DNA from: an uncultured Chloroflexota bacterium
Lineage (GTDB): Bacteria > Chloroflexota > Anaerolineae > Anaerolineales > Anaerolineaceae
Reading direction: 5' to 3'
Assembly: GCA_902774215.1 (NCBI GenBank)
Contig: CACYHU010000055.1
Span: 1 to 35,524 of the forward strand
DNA: 35,524 nt
Part shown: one piece after another, positions 1 through 7,832 of the stretch
Layout: the number at the start of each line of letters is the position of its first letter
Numbering within the stretch: position 1 is the stretch's first letter
Position numbers and translations under genes: made by a program
Notes under the pieces: model-generated
The model's database searches: none
What the model was told of the DNA's origin: nothing
What the model saw: only the letters and a program-made list of their open reading frames with translations

Positions 1-1103
1 TTTCGGAGTCCTCTTCTGTTCAGATTGTGATTTTCCTTCGATTTTCCGGCTGTTTTTACTGCTGCTTCCGTCCGAGCCCTTATTTTCTGAGCTGCCGCCG
101 GAAAAACGCTGCGCTTGTGTTGTTCCTCCGGCTGTGGCATCTTTCACCGGGTTTCCGGCAGCCTTGCAGATATCTTGATGTTTCCCCTCCGGGAGACGCT
201 TACCGTTCAATGCCTGCTGAAATTCAGCTGCGCTTGCCCAGCGCTCTTCCGGTTTGACCGCCATGGCTTTCATCACCGCGTCACTGACCGCGGGACTGAT
301 CCCGAGACCAAGATCCTTCAGCGGCACCACTTTATCGCCCAGCATACGAAGCGCCGAATCCTGCGGTGTGATTCCGCTCAGCGTTTTATAATAGGTCGCC
401 CCTATCGAATATATATCCGACCGCCGGTCTACGGCACCCCCTGCCATCTGTTCCGGTGAAGAATATCCTCTTTTTCCGACCACCAGCGAGCTGTGGTGGC
501 TGTCTTCCACCCGTGCCGCACCGAAATCCAGCAGGACCGGTTCACCGTTTTCGATCATGATGTTGTCCGGCGCGATATCACGGTGCAGGATCCCCGCCTC
601 ATGCACCCGTTCCAGCGCCGTCAGCACCGGATCCAGCAGCGGCAGCAGTTCACCCTCCGGGATCCTGCCCCGCTCATTGACCAGCGCCTTCAGCGACTTC
701 CCCTCAACGTACTGCATCACGATATACGCTGTCCCGTTTTCCCGGAATATATGATGCGCGTGCACTACATTGGGAAATCGTTCCAGCTTTCCCAGTGCCA
801 TCGCCTCCCGGTAAAACAGCTCCAGGCTTTTCCGGTAGGTTTCCCCGCTTCTTTCCGACATCGTCACTACCTGGCTCCGGCTGACCTTTTCCCCCGTTTT
901 TTCGCTGTATAAATTCCCGCGCGTGACCAGCCCGTCCGGATAAAACTCCTTGATGGCAACGATCTTCTGCATGTTCAGGTCAAAGGCCTTGTAGCCCCGG
1001 GATGCAGCGCTTCCTCGATCCGCGCGTTCTCACTTTCCTCATACCGGCACTCACATACACCGTCCTCCGGCAATTGTCTGAAGCAATATGGACATCGTTC
1101 CAT
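1..1103 (-). pseudogene. Ser/Thr protein kinase, frameshifted and lacking the glycine loop; runs off the left edge
   Basis: Read on the minus strand from ATG at 1103, which has a GGAGG site 5 bases upstream. The first 42 codons begin MERCPYC, a zinc-ribbon-like start as in the neighbouring kinase, and stop at TGA 977-975. From about 1000 onward the next frame carries a clear Hanks-type kinase: VAIKEFYPDG (catalytic Lys), HRDIAPDNIM (catalytic loop), LLDFGAAR (Mg-binding), YSSPEQ and SDIYSIG. The Gly-rich ATP loop that should lie between ALHPG and YKAFD is missing, so an internal deletion of roughly 20-25 codons plus a frameshift is inferred near 991-1003. After the kinase domain comes a Ser/Gly/Lys-rich linker that continues past base 1. 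It is the last gene seen of the phospho-signalling operon. It is either a real pseudogene or an assembly error; as read it cannot make an active kinase. Confidence 0.85.
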
Positions 1104-1261
1104 CTTTTCCTCCGTTTTTACAGCCGTTTAGCTGAATGTTCAATTCAGGGGAATGTCAGATCCGGGCACCGGCTTAACGGCAAAAAAGAACCTGACCTGT
1201 TCACCCTCTTACGAACGGTCACATCAATTACTGATCAGGTACAAAGTTCCTGCCGACATAT

Positions 1262-1296
1262 AACCGAAAAAACACGTACCATGCAGAGCATGGTAC
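1262..1296 (-). terminator. Rho-independent terminator-like hairpin after the intact kinase
   Basis: GTACCATGC (1276-1284) and GCATGGTAC (1288-1296) form a perfect 9-bp stem with a 3-base loop. On the minus strand the stem is followed by GTGTTTTTT, giving the U-rich tail. It lies 16 bases past the stop of the kinase gene at 1312 and before the damaged kinase, so it may cut or attenuate expression of the last operon gene. The 208 bases between the two kinase genes hold nothing else I can name. Confidence 0.6.
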
Positions 1297-1311
1297 AGAA
1301 AAAGGGATATT

Positions 1312-2346
1312 TCAATTCCGTCCCTTTATATCAGTTTCTTTAAATTTTCTGAAGAAACGGCCCCAAATCGATGGTCTCGGCGGATCCGGAACTGCGGAAA
1401 GCGCTTGCGAGAATTCTTCCACCGAGCGAAAACGATGCTGAGGATAATAAAACAGCGATTTCATCAGAACATCGTCAACTTCCTCCGGCAGGTCCGGTAC
1501 ATAAGTCATAGCTGACTCAACCGCCTTTTGAGGCCGTTCGAGCGCCATAGGCGGGTACTCACCGGTTATAGCCGTGTAGAAAACGGTTCCCATCGCAAAA
1601 ATATCCGTCCAGGGCCCCTGCCTGTACCCTTTTTCCGGATTAGTCTGTTCAATGGGGGCATACATCTTGTTTGCAAAGCGCAGATTTCCGGCTGAATCCT
1701 GTTCATGGAAATCTCTTCCAGCTCCAAAATCCAGCAAAACGATTTTTTCTTCTTTCGTTATCATCAGGTTGACCAGAGAAATATCCCTGTGCAGGATGCC
1801 TTTCCTGTGAATACGTGAAACCGTTTCCATCAGCGGCATAAAAAATTTTTTCCGAAGCTCCCACCATGGCAGCCGGACCTTTTGCTTTAGCAGATATTTC
1901 CGGAATGTGATCCCATCGATAAAATCCATCGCGATATAAGCTGAATTGTTTTCAGGGAAAAAATCATAAATCGCCGGAATACCGGGACCGGCAGCCTTCG
2001 TCATAATATCATATTCCCGGTAAAACTGCTCCTGCATCATTCCAAGCGCATCATCGCTGATCCCGTGATATCTGACAGAATTACTTTGCCGTATATCACG
2101 GTCAGAAAACCGGTCCGGGAAAAACTCCTTGATCACCACGCGGCGGTCATATTCCAAATCTTTGCAAAGATAGGTGATGCCGAAACCGCCATGATTCAGG
2201 GCCATGCCGATTTTATACCTTCCCCTGTTCAATGTTGCTGCAGTGGAAAGTCCGTTCAGCTGAACCACACTCGATTGATTCACAACCGGACACTTACTGT
2301 AATGGGACTTTCCGTCCCTGCAAAAACAAAATTCACATTCTGACAT
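1312..2346 (-). CDS. Ser/Thr protein kinase (Hanks type), with short Cys-rich N-terminus
   Basis: This 344-residue protein has a complete kinase domain at about 44-315: Gly loop NHGGFGITY (51-59), Lys73 in VVIKEFFP, catalytic loop HRDISLVN (186-193), DFG at 206-208 and an APIEQ segment in place of APE. It should phosphorylate Ser/Thr in partner proteins. C4, C7, C9 and C19 may form a small zinc knuckle, as in the kinase downstream. There is no membrane segment, so it is cytosolic, unlike PASTA kinases. It lies between the FHA adaptors (upstream) and a second, damaged kinase. Likely targets are the FHA, vWA and PP2C proteins of the same operon (inference). The ribosome binding site is weak (GAGAGC), which leaves the start somewhat open. 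Confidence 0.93.
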   Translation of the reverse strand: MSECEFCFCRDGKSHYSKCPVVNQSSVVQLNGLSTAATLNRGRYKIGMALNHGGFGITYLCKDLEYDRRVVIKEFFPDRFSDRDIRQSNSVRYHGISDDALGMMQEQFYREYDIMTKAAGPGIPAIYDFFPENNSAYIAMDFIDGITFRKYLLKQKVRLPWWELRKKFFMPLMETVSRIHRKGILHRDISLVNLMITKEEKIVLLDFGAGRDFHEQDSAGNLRFANKMYAPIEQTNPEKGYRQGPWTDIFAMGTVFYTAITGEYPPMALERPQKAVESAMTYVPDLPEEVDDVLMKSLFYYPQHRFRSVEEFSQALSAVPDPPRPSIWGRFFRKFKETDIKGRN

Positions 2347-2372
2347 GCTGCTCTCAGGTCTTACAGGAAAAC

Positions 2373-2405
2373 CCGGATGATACCCCGTTCCGGGGCATCA
2401 TCCGG
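2373..2405 (-). terminator. Strong intergenic hairpin, possible attenuator
   Basis: CCGGATGAT (2373-2381) pairs with ATCATCCGG (2397-2405), and CCCCG pairs with CGGGG inside it around a TTC loop; one mismatch. On the minus strand it is followed by only GTTTTCC, so the U tail is poor. It fills the 68-base gap between the FHA adaptor and the kinase and may stabilise upstream mRNA or reduce read-through into the kinase gene. Confidence 0.45.
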
Positions 2406-2414
2406 AATGATCGT

Positions 2415-3128
2415 TTAGAATACTACCGTCTGTCCGTCCGGATCATTTCTGCGGGGAGGAATTGAATCAAAATCCCGATTCCGCGTGAGATCATCCTGTC
2501 TGTCCGGATAATCATAGTCAGGCCGCGCAGGTTTTTCCTCTGTTTTAAAACGCCAGACGAATTTATCACAGCAGAACGGCACAAAAATCAGCACATCATC
2601 AGCGACCTCAAGTACTGATCTGGGTGTGAGCAGCTTTGGAGAAAGCAGGATCTCATCATTGAGATAAGGGTTAATATTGGTCGTCAGATCTCCCGGCATG
2701 ATATAAAACCGATTATCCTTCTCGTTATAAACGATCACACCGGCTGCGCCTTTCCGCGAAATCTGCTGGTCAGTAAGCTCAACCGCATATTTTTTCCCGT
2801 TCCCGGGACGCCCGATCGGATTATTCCCCTTGACCAGGCGGAAAGACCGGCCTTTATCCACGCCGGAAATGCAGACCAGCCAGCCGACAGTCGGTTCCAG
2901 TTTAAAAGTAGCCGGGAGATCTATTTCGGTGAGGGCTCCTTCTTCATTTCTTACTCTGTCCCTCCGCTCCCATTTGAATCCATCATTACGCTCCGCCTTA
3001 TTGCCTGATGGTACATTTTGCAGCAGCACTGTTTTTCCTTCGTCTTCATTTCCCGATCCTTGATTGAACCTGTTTTCAACCAGTTCCGAAAAACCCGAGG
3101 CATCAAATTTTGTCATTTGATCAGCCAT
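2415..3128 (-). CDS. FHA-like phosphothreonine adaptor protein
   Basis: 237 residues. Residues about 80-195 form an FHA-like domain with the two hallmark spots, G106-R107 and S124-R125, and end in DDVLIFVPFC. The rest is polar and probably disordered. The motif GKTVLL (Thr33) lies near the N-terminus and GQTVVF forms the very C-terminus (Thr234); both resemble motifs in the upstream paralogue and in the PP2C protein, and are plausible kinase target sites (inference). FHA domains bind phosphothreonine peptides, so this is likely a cytosolic adaptor of the adjacent kinase. The start ATG at 3128 has a GAGGTGAT site. It begins 4 bases after the stop of the upstream gene, so the two are translationally close and arose by duplication. 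Confidence 0.8.
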   Translation of the reverse strand: MADQMTKFDASGFSELVENRFNQGSGNEDEGKTVLLQNVPSGNKAERNDGFKWERRDRVRNEEGALTEIDLPATFKLEPTVGWLVCISGVDKGRSFRLVKGNNPIGRPGNGKKYAVELTDQQISRKGAAGVIVYNEKDNRFYIMPGDLTTNINPYLNDEILLSPKLLTPRSVLEVADDVLIFVPFCCDKFVWRFKTEEKPARPDYDYPDRQDDLTRNRDFDSIPPRRNDPDGQTVVF

Positions 3129-3132
3129 CTTA

Positions 3133-3861
3133 TCACCTCACCTGATCATTCTTTTTTTCGTCCCAATAGAAATCATCACTGCAGAAAGGCACAAAAACCA
3201 GAACAGTGTCCTCAATACGGATCTCATCATAGGGATTGATAACGGACTGTCCCAACAGCATATTACCACCCAGTTCCACATTATTGCGGGCTGAGGCGTC
3301 ACCGCTTGCAAGATAAAATTTATGTGTTTTGCGGTCATCATAAACGATCAGTGCCGGAAAACCATCCCGTGAAATTTTCGGATCCGTCAGACAGATCGAG
3401 CTGTCATTCCTTCTGCCGATCGAACTTTTCGCACCGTGCAGACTGAAATCTTTTCCCTTATCCGGTCCTTCAATGCAGACCAGCCAGCCAACTACCGGCT
3501 GATGCTGATATTCTTTCTTATCCCAGGCAGGTGTTGTTCTCGATTCGTCACTTCCCGCTGGCGGTCTGTTTCGCCAGGAATCGATCGGCTCTGTACCGCC
3601 GCCGGAGGTCCCGCCGGGATTACCACCGGGAGAATTGATCACGACCGTTCCGCCGCTGGCAGCTTTCCTGCCGAAATAACCTTCGGTAGGATTCATCACA
3701 ACCGTTCCACCGCCGAAACCTCTGAACCCACTGACAGGTTCTGTCGAACCTGACGAATCGGCCGAAGGCCATTCATAGGTGCGTTCCTGCTCACAATAAG
3801 GACAGGTCGGATTATCCTCAGGATTATAATGATGCCCGTTCGGACATTGTATATTAGCCAT
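3133..3861 (-). CDS. Zinc-ribbon plus FHA-like adaptor protein
   Basis: 242 residues from ATG 3861, preferred over the ATG five codons upstream because GGAGG sits just before it. The N-terminus has two Cys pairs, C6...C20-P-Y-C23, with a His-rich loop: a zinc ribbon. A Gly/Ser/Pro-rich linker (about 35-115) carries two copies of a GGTVV(M/I)N motif with Thr53 and Thr72. The C-terminal domain (about 120-235) matches the FHA-like domain of the next gene: VGWLVCIEG, IGRR (G149-R150), LTDPKISR (S164-R165) and a shared ending DTVLVFVPFC. The usual third position, His or Lys after S-R, is Asp here, so binding specificity may differ. It probably links phosphorylated partners inside the cell. Same operon as the kinases and PP2C. 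Confidence 0.8.
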   Translation of the reverse strand: MANIQCPNGHHYNPEDNPTCPYCEQERTYEWPSADSSGSTEPVSGFRGFGGGTVVMNPTEGYFGRKAASGGTVVINSPGGNPGGTSGGGTEPIDSWRNRPPAGSDESRTTPAWDKKEYQHQPVVGWLVCIEGPDKGKDFSLHGAKSSIGRRNDSSICLTDPKISRDGFPALIVYDDRKTHKFYLASGDASARNNVELGGNMLLGQSVINPYDEIRIEDTVLVFVPFCSDDFYWDEKKNDQVR

Positions 3862-3928
3862 TTTTCCTCCATTCAATCTGATTTACATTATCCTGTATTA
3901 CTGTATCTATCTTTTTATGAGATGCTCC

Positions 3929-5689
3929 CTACTTACCGGTTTTTTCAAAACGAAAGTCTTTATCCGCAGCGCTGAACACCATACCATCGCGCAGCTGTAC
4001 AGGCCCGTAAATCCGTTCTCTCCTATCTGAATATACAAGATAAGTCCCGTTCGTAGACTTGTTATCCTCCAGGATCACTTTCCTGTCCGCAGAGGTATAG
4101 GTCAGTGAGAAATGTTTTCTTGAGATCGTGTTATCACCGCCCAATCCGTAAATGCCATTTGTGGTGACTTTGCCAAACCAGCAGGGTATGCCATCCGTTA
4201 ATTCAACAGAAACCCTGAATCCCGAACCATCCAGCCTGGTCAGCATCACTCTTATTGGATCCCCAATCAATTCGGTTCCATCGCCACCGGATGGGTCGTT
4301 TTCCACTATTTCAAACGGCTTTTTCCCGTTGGTAACGGTCAGAATGATCAGGACCATCAGTACAACAGCTAACACACCGGCCGTCAGGATAAGCTTCCAG
4401 TTTTCACCAAGAAGCCTTTCCAGCTTTCCCGAAATACCTGGATCCGGTGTCTCTGTTGGTGTCTCAGTCGGAGTCTCTGTCGGTGTCTCAGTTGGAGTCT
4501 CAGTTGGAGTCTCTGTTGGTGTCTCTGTCGGTGTCTCAGTTGGAGTCTCTGTTGGTGTCTCAGTCGGAGTCTCTGTTGGAGTCTCAGTCGGAGTCTCTGT
4601 TGGTGTCTCAGTCGGAGTCTCTGTTGGTGTCTCAGTCGGAGTCTCTGTTGGTGTCTCAGTCGGAGTCTCTGTTGGTGTCTCAGTCGGAGTCTCAGTCGGA
4701 GTCTCAGTTGGTGTCTCAGTCGGAGTCTCAGGCACAATAACCGCTGTCGAGTCGATTTTCGGTAAAAGGATCTGTTGTACTGCCTGCCTGCTGATGATTT
4801 CAGTGCCATTCCGGAGCTGAAGGCTTACAGATGCATTGGCAAAACCGGGTTCCTGACTGTATGTATCCGGAAGCTTACCGGTCACTACGCTGGACTTGAT
4901 AATATGATTAAAAAACTTGTCTGCCGGAGATCTGTTATTCTCATACGAAATATAATTTCCCCCGCTCAGATTGCTGATATCTTCCATTTGTGAAAGATAA
5001 TCATAATTATAAGACCACTTCTTGCCCCGCTCTGTTTCTTCAGAAACAGCCATTCCCCAGGAATAAACCGGATAACCGGAATCCTCGATGAAGTTGATCA
5101 GCTGATCCGGTTCAAGATAGGGATCCGAACTCCAGTTGCCGTCTGAAATGAGGACAATGACCTTTTTTCCGTTGGTGCTCACATTGTTCAATGCCTGGAC
5201 AGCTGTACTCAGTGCAGCGGAAGCATCGCCTTCACCTATCGTCTCATAATTCAGTTTGTTGAAAAGCGAATTGGAATACAGCCCTGAGCCCAGAACTTCT
5301 GAACCGCTTTTATTGAAGGAGATCAGAATAAAACGGTCGCGGACATCGGAATGTTTCTTAGACAGCGCTTCTGCCAGTCCAGTTGCAAGCCTATCCTGAT
5401 TAGTAAGAGAAGTCTTTGATGTATCCACGACAAAACAATAAGTAACAGGAAGCTTTGAATCTGCCAGTGACATCAATGCGGTATCTTCCAGCGGGGTATC
5501 ATTGACCGCCGCCCCGGCCAAGGCAGCCGGCGCCCCGGCATTAGGCCGGTTATCATTCAGGAACAGAGACAATACTCTCGTTTTCTCATCATAATTACTG
5601 TCAGAGATCCTGAACTCATCTTGTGCAAAACAGATGCCCGCAAAGCACAGCAACAACAAAATTGACAAACAAATAATAGCCTTTTTCAT
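3929..5689 (-). CDS. Membrane vWA domain - (TETP)24 stalk - FHA protein
   Basis: 586 residues from ATG 5689 (MKKAIICLS); an upstream ATG at 5737 would put 16 charged residues before the signal peptide, so it is not preferred. Order: signal peptide (1-22); vWA domain (about 80-270) with MIDAS-like DTSKT (89-93) and VIVLISDGNW; a stalk of 24 four-residue ETPT units (about 320-415); one membrane segment (about 433-453); cytoplasmic FHA domain (about 495-583) with SRKH and KSTNGTYL. vWA domains bind ligands through a metal, so an outside ligand or assembly event could be coupled to phosphothreonine reading inside (inference). The vWA + PP2C + kinase set recalls the TerY-P triad, though here the vWA is exported. 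The stalk length is likely to vary between strains. Confidence 0.88.
   Translation of the reverse strand: MKKAIICLSILLLLCFAGICFAQDEFRISDSNYDEKTRVLSLFLNDNRPNAGAPAALAGAAVNDTPLEDTALMSLADSKLPVTYCFVVDTSKTSLTNQDRLATGLAEALSKKHSDVRDRFILISFNKSGSEVLGSGLYSNSLFNKLNYETIGEGDASAALSTAVQALNNVSTNGKKVIVLISDGNWSSDPYLEPDQLINFIEDSGYPVYSWGMAVSEETERGKKWSYNYDYLSQMEDISNLSGGNYISYENNRSPADKFFNHIIKSSVVTGKLPDTYSQEPGFANASVSLQLRNGTEIISRQAVQQILLPKIDSTAVIVPETPTETPTETPTETPTETPTETPTETPTETPTETPTETPTETPTETPTETPTETPTETPTETPTETPTETPTETPTETPTETPTETPTETPTETPDPGISGKLERLLGENWKLILTAGVLAVVLMVLIILTVTNGKKPFEIVENDPSGGDGTELIGDPIRVMLTRLDGSGFRVSVELTDGIPCWFGKVTTNGIYGLGGDNTISRKHFSLTYTSADRKVILEDNKSTNGTYLVYSDRRERIYGPVQLRDGMVFSAADKDFRFEKTGK
4446..4733 (-). 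repeat. Tandem 12-bp minisatellite coding for the TETP stalk
   Basis: 24 units of 12 bp in perfect register, alternating mainly between GGTGTCTCTGTT-like and GGAGTCTCAGTC-like forms on the plus strand. Each unit encodes Glu-Thr-Pro-Thr on the minus strand. Because the unit is a multiple of three, gain or loss of units keeps the reading frame. Open frames on the other strand through this block are by-products of the repeat. Confidence 0.95.
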
Positions 5690-5715
5690 AGCATCTTCCT
5701 CTTTATCACCATTTT

Positions 5716-6411
5716 CTATTCGATCATTGCCGCACAAACAGCAAAATTTTCATTATCCAGCTGTCTGCCGCCCTTCATCAGGACCCGGCGGGACATGATC
5801 TTCAGCCATTCCTCCGGCCCGGCTGCTTTCCTGTAGTCCAGTTCCATTTCGACGACGCTGATAAAGCGCCAGAAATTGTCCGTGCAGATTAAAAAAGCAT
5901 CATCGTGTTTCGGCTGATAGGGCTCATAAAACTGCAGCCTGTTCGAAGCCGGATCACCCAACGCTTTGAGCAGAATCCGTGATTCATTCATATAGCGCAG
6001 TTCGTCATACTCACCGAATCCATGTTTTCCGCTCTCCACCATCCTTCTGTATGCTTCTGTATGATCGTCAGAATGCATAACGGCATAGCCCCGGGAAAAC
6101 AGAAGAATTCTGGCATTCCCGATATTGAACATGTTCAGGCTGTTTCCGTCGAAAGAAGCACCTGCCAGCGATACCCGGGTCCGGTTTCTGCTGAACAATG
6201 TGCTGCACTCTGCTGCACAAGCCCCGATTTCATCAGCGGAGGGACATCTGCTTCCCGCCAGGACGGTCAGCCTGTGGATCACTTCATAAGCGTCATCCTC
6301 ATGTATTCCGGATGCTGCAGCCCAAAAATTACCGGGATTCCGGACAGCTGCCGCATACAGTGGATCTCTGTATGACCCGCTGTACACGAAAGAGTAGCTG
6401 TTTATATTCAC
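5716..6411 (-). CDS. Degenerate PP2C-like protein (probable pseudophosphatase)
   Basis: 231 residues that follow the PP2C order of motifs but lack key metal ligands. NFWAAASGI stands where ADGMGG is expected, NIGNARILLF stands for the GDSR strand, SDDHTEA matches the T-x-DH turn, AFLICTDNFW matches CSDG, and DNENFAVCAAMIE matches the final DN motif. The last two Asp residues survive, but the N-terminal R...ED and ADG motifs do not. It probably binds phosphorylated partners or controls the true phosphatase rather than cleaving phosphate (inference). Its ATG overlaps the stop of the PP2C gene by 4 bases (ATGA), so it is translationally coupled to it. No membrane segment or signal peptide is visible. 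Confidence 0.7.
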   Translation of the reverse strand: MNINSYSFVYSGSYRDPLYAAAVRNPGNFWAAASGIHEDDAYEVIHRLTVLAGSRCPSADEIGACAAECSTLFSRNRTRVSLAGASFDGNSLNMFNIGNARILLFSRGYAVMHSDDHTEAYRRMVESGKHGFGEYDELRYMNESRILLKALGDPASNRLQFYEPYQPKHDDAFLICTDNFWRFISVVEMELDYRKAAGPEEWLKIMSRRVLMKGGRQLDNENFAVCAAMIE

Positions 6412-7832
6412 TTTCCCTCCTCCGTTGCACAGTAAATTACAACCGCAGAATAATTATCCTGATGCGGCTTGTCCTTATGTTCGATCAACTCCGATATCAG
6501 CTTACAGTTGATCTCAGGATCCGGACTGTAAAGGCACTGGATCAGCTCCTGCTCACTGAGCGTCCCGCTCACACCGTCTGAACACAGCAGAAGCTTATCC
6601 CCGCATCTCAAATGGTAGGGAGAATAATTCTGATCGATCAGCGGTATTTCAGAACGGCCAAGATTCGATGTCAGTTTCCGCAGTTCACTGTTCGGTGTGG
6701 AACGGATCTCTTCGAGATCGATTTCGTCTTCCAGCAGTTCACCGTACATCCGGCTTTCCAGTTCATGTTCTTCGCTGACAGAGGATAAAACACCCTCCCG
6801 CAGCAGGTAAATTCTGCTGTCTCCGATGCTGATCCAATATAAGCGGTTATCAATAATATAGGCACTCACCAGTGTCGACCCGCCATTCATGCCTTTCATG
6901 GAGTTCACCGAATAGATCTCACTGTTGATGGATCTGCATAATTCCCAAAGCCTGGAAGGAATATCCCTGTCGGTTTCAATTTGAGGAACTGCCGCGTCAA
7001 ATCTTTTAGCAGCAATGCTGGAAGATTCAGCACCGTTGTCCATGCCGCCCATACCATCCGCGATCATGACACATACAGCCCGTTCCGGTCCGATTTCAGT
7101 TCCATACCAGTATGAATCTTCCTGGTAATTCCTTTTACCCTGACCGACACAGCCGGCACAAACATATGGACCTGTTCTCGTGATCACTACGGTGGTTACA
7201 GATTCTTTGGACCGGTAAGGCCGTTGTTTTGAATTATTCACATTTTTCCTGTTTTTGTAAAGATTGAACGCACTCAAACCGCCGACACCCACTGCTGCCG
7301 CACATATGAGTACCAGAATGGCTTTTGCAAATCCGCTGCCTGATTTCCCGGTCTTTTCCTCAGTTTCCGTTGGCGTCGGCTCAGGACTGAGGACAGTCGG
7401 AATAAGCGTCGGATTAACATTTTCCTTCTCTGTGTTTTGGCCGGTTTGCAGCTGATCACTCCCGGGTTTATTCATATCCCCTTCAGCCGAATCTGATGAC
7501 CGGACGGCATCAGGACCGATTATATCGGAAACCTGTGCAGTTCCGGGCTCAGCCGTATCAGAAGAATGCGCATCCGCATCCGCGCCTTTTGCATCCGATT
7601 CCGCTGACAGCAAAGCACCTTCTGTTTCATCAGACACTTCTTCCGCCTCGGCAGCAGCCGGAGCATCCGTTTGTCCTGAAACAGGTATCAGGTCCGGCAG
7701 TATCCCGGTCTCTGACGTTGGCGTCTGCGTCTGAAGTTGTGATACCGGGCCCGGATCGGGCGGAAGCTGGTACCAGGCACAGCAGCAAAACAGTGTCAGA
7801 AGAATTGTTAGCGTCAAAACTTTCGTCTTCAT
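6408..7832 (-). CDS. Membrane-anchored PP2C Ser/Thr phosphatase
   Basis: 474 residues. Residues 1-20 are a signal sequence or first anchor; 25-160 is a long Asp/Ser/Thr/Pro-rich, probably extracytoplasmic stretch; one membrane segment lies at about 167-190; the cytosolic PP2C domain is about 222-470. Catalytic motifs are intact: GKRNYQEDS (R234, E238, D239), IADGMGG (D259), IGDSRIYLL, LLLCSDG and DNYSAVVIY. It should remove phosphate from the Ser/Thr targets of the operon's kinases. Just inside the membrane is VTTVVI (Thr213/214), similar to the GxTVV motifs of the FHA adaptors, so it may itself be phosphorylated and bound by an FHA domain (inference). Its start overlaps the protease gene by 4 bases, and its stop overlaps the PP2C-like gene by 4. 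Confidence 0.93.
   Translation of the reverse strand: MKTKVLTLTILLTLFCCCAWYQLPPDPGPVSQLQTQTPTSETGILPDLIPVSGQTDAPAAAEAEEVSDETEGALLSAESDAKGADADAHSSDTAEPGTAQVSDIIGPDAVRSSDSAEGDMNKPGSDQLQTGQNTEKENVNPTLIPTVLSPEPTPTETEEKTGKSGSGFAKAILVLICAAAVGVGGLSAFNLYKNRKNVNNSKQRPYRSKESVTTVVITRTGPYVCAGCVGQGKRNYQEDSYWYGTEIGPERAVCVMIADGMGGMDNGAESSSIAAKRFDAAVPQIETDRDIPSRLWELCRSINSEIYSVNSMKGMNGGSTLVSAYIIDNRLYWISIGDSRIYLLREGVLSSVSEEHELESRMYGELLEDEIDLEEIRSTPNSELRKLTSNLGRSEIPLIDQNYSPYHLRCGDKLLLCSDGVSGTLSEQELIQCLYSPDPEINCKLISELIEHKDKPHQDNYSAVVIYCATEEGK

Noticed and set aside
4152-4820. Long open frames with GVSV, SESQ and RLRLR repeats over the TETP block
   Set aside because: They are produced by the 12-bp repeat, which is open in several frames. 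Only the minus-strand TETP frame has a signal peptide, membrane helix and FHA domain around it.
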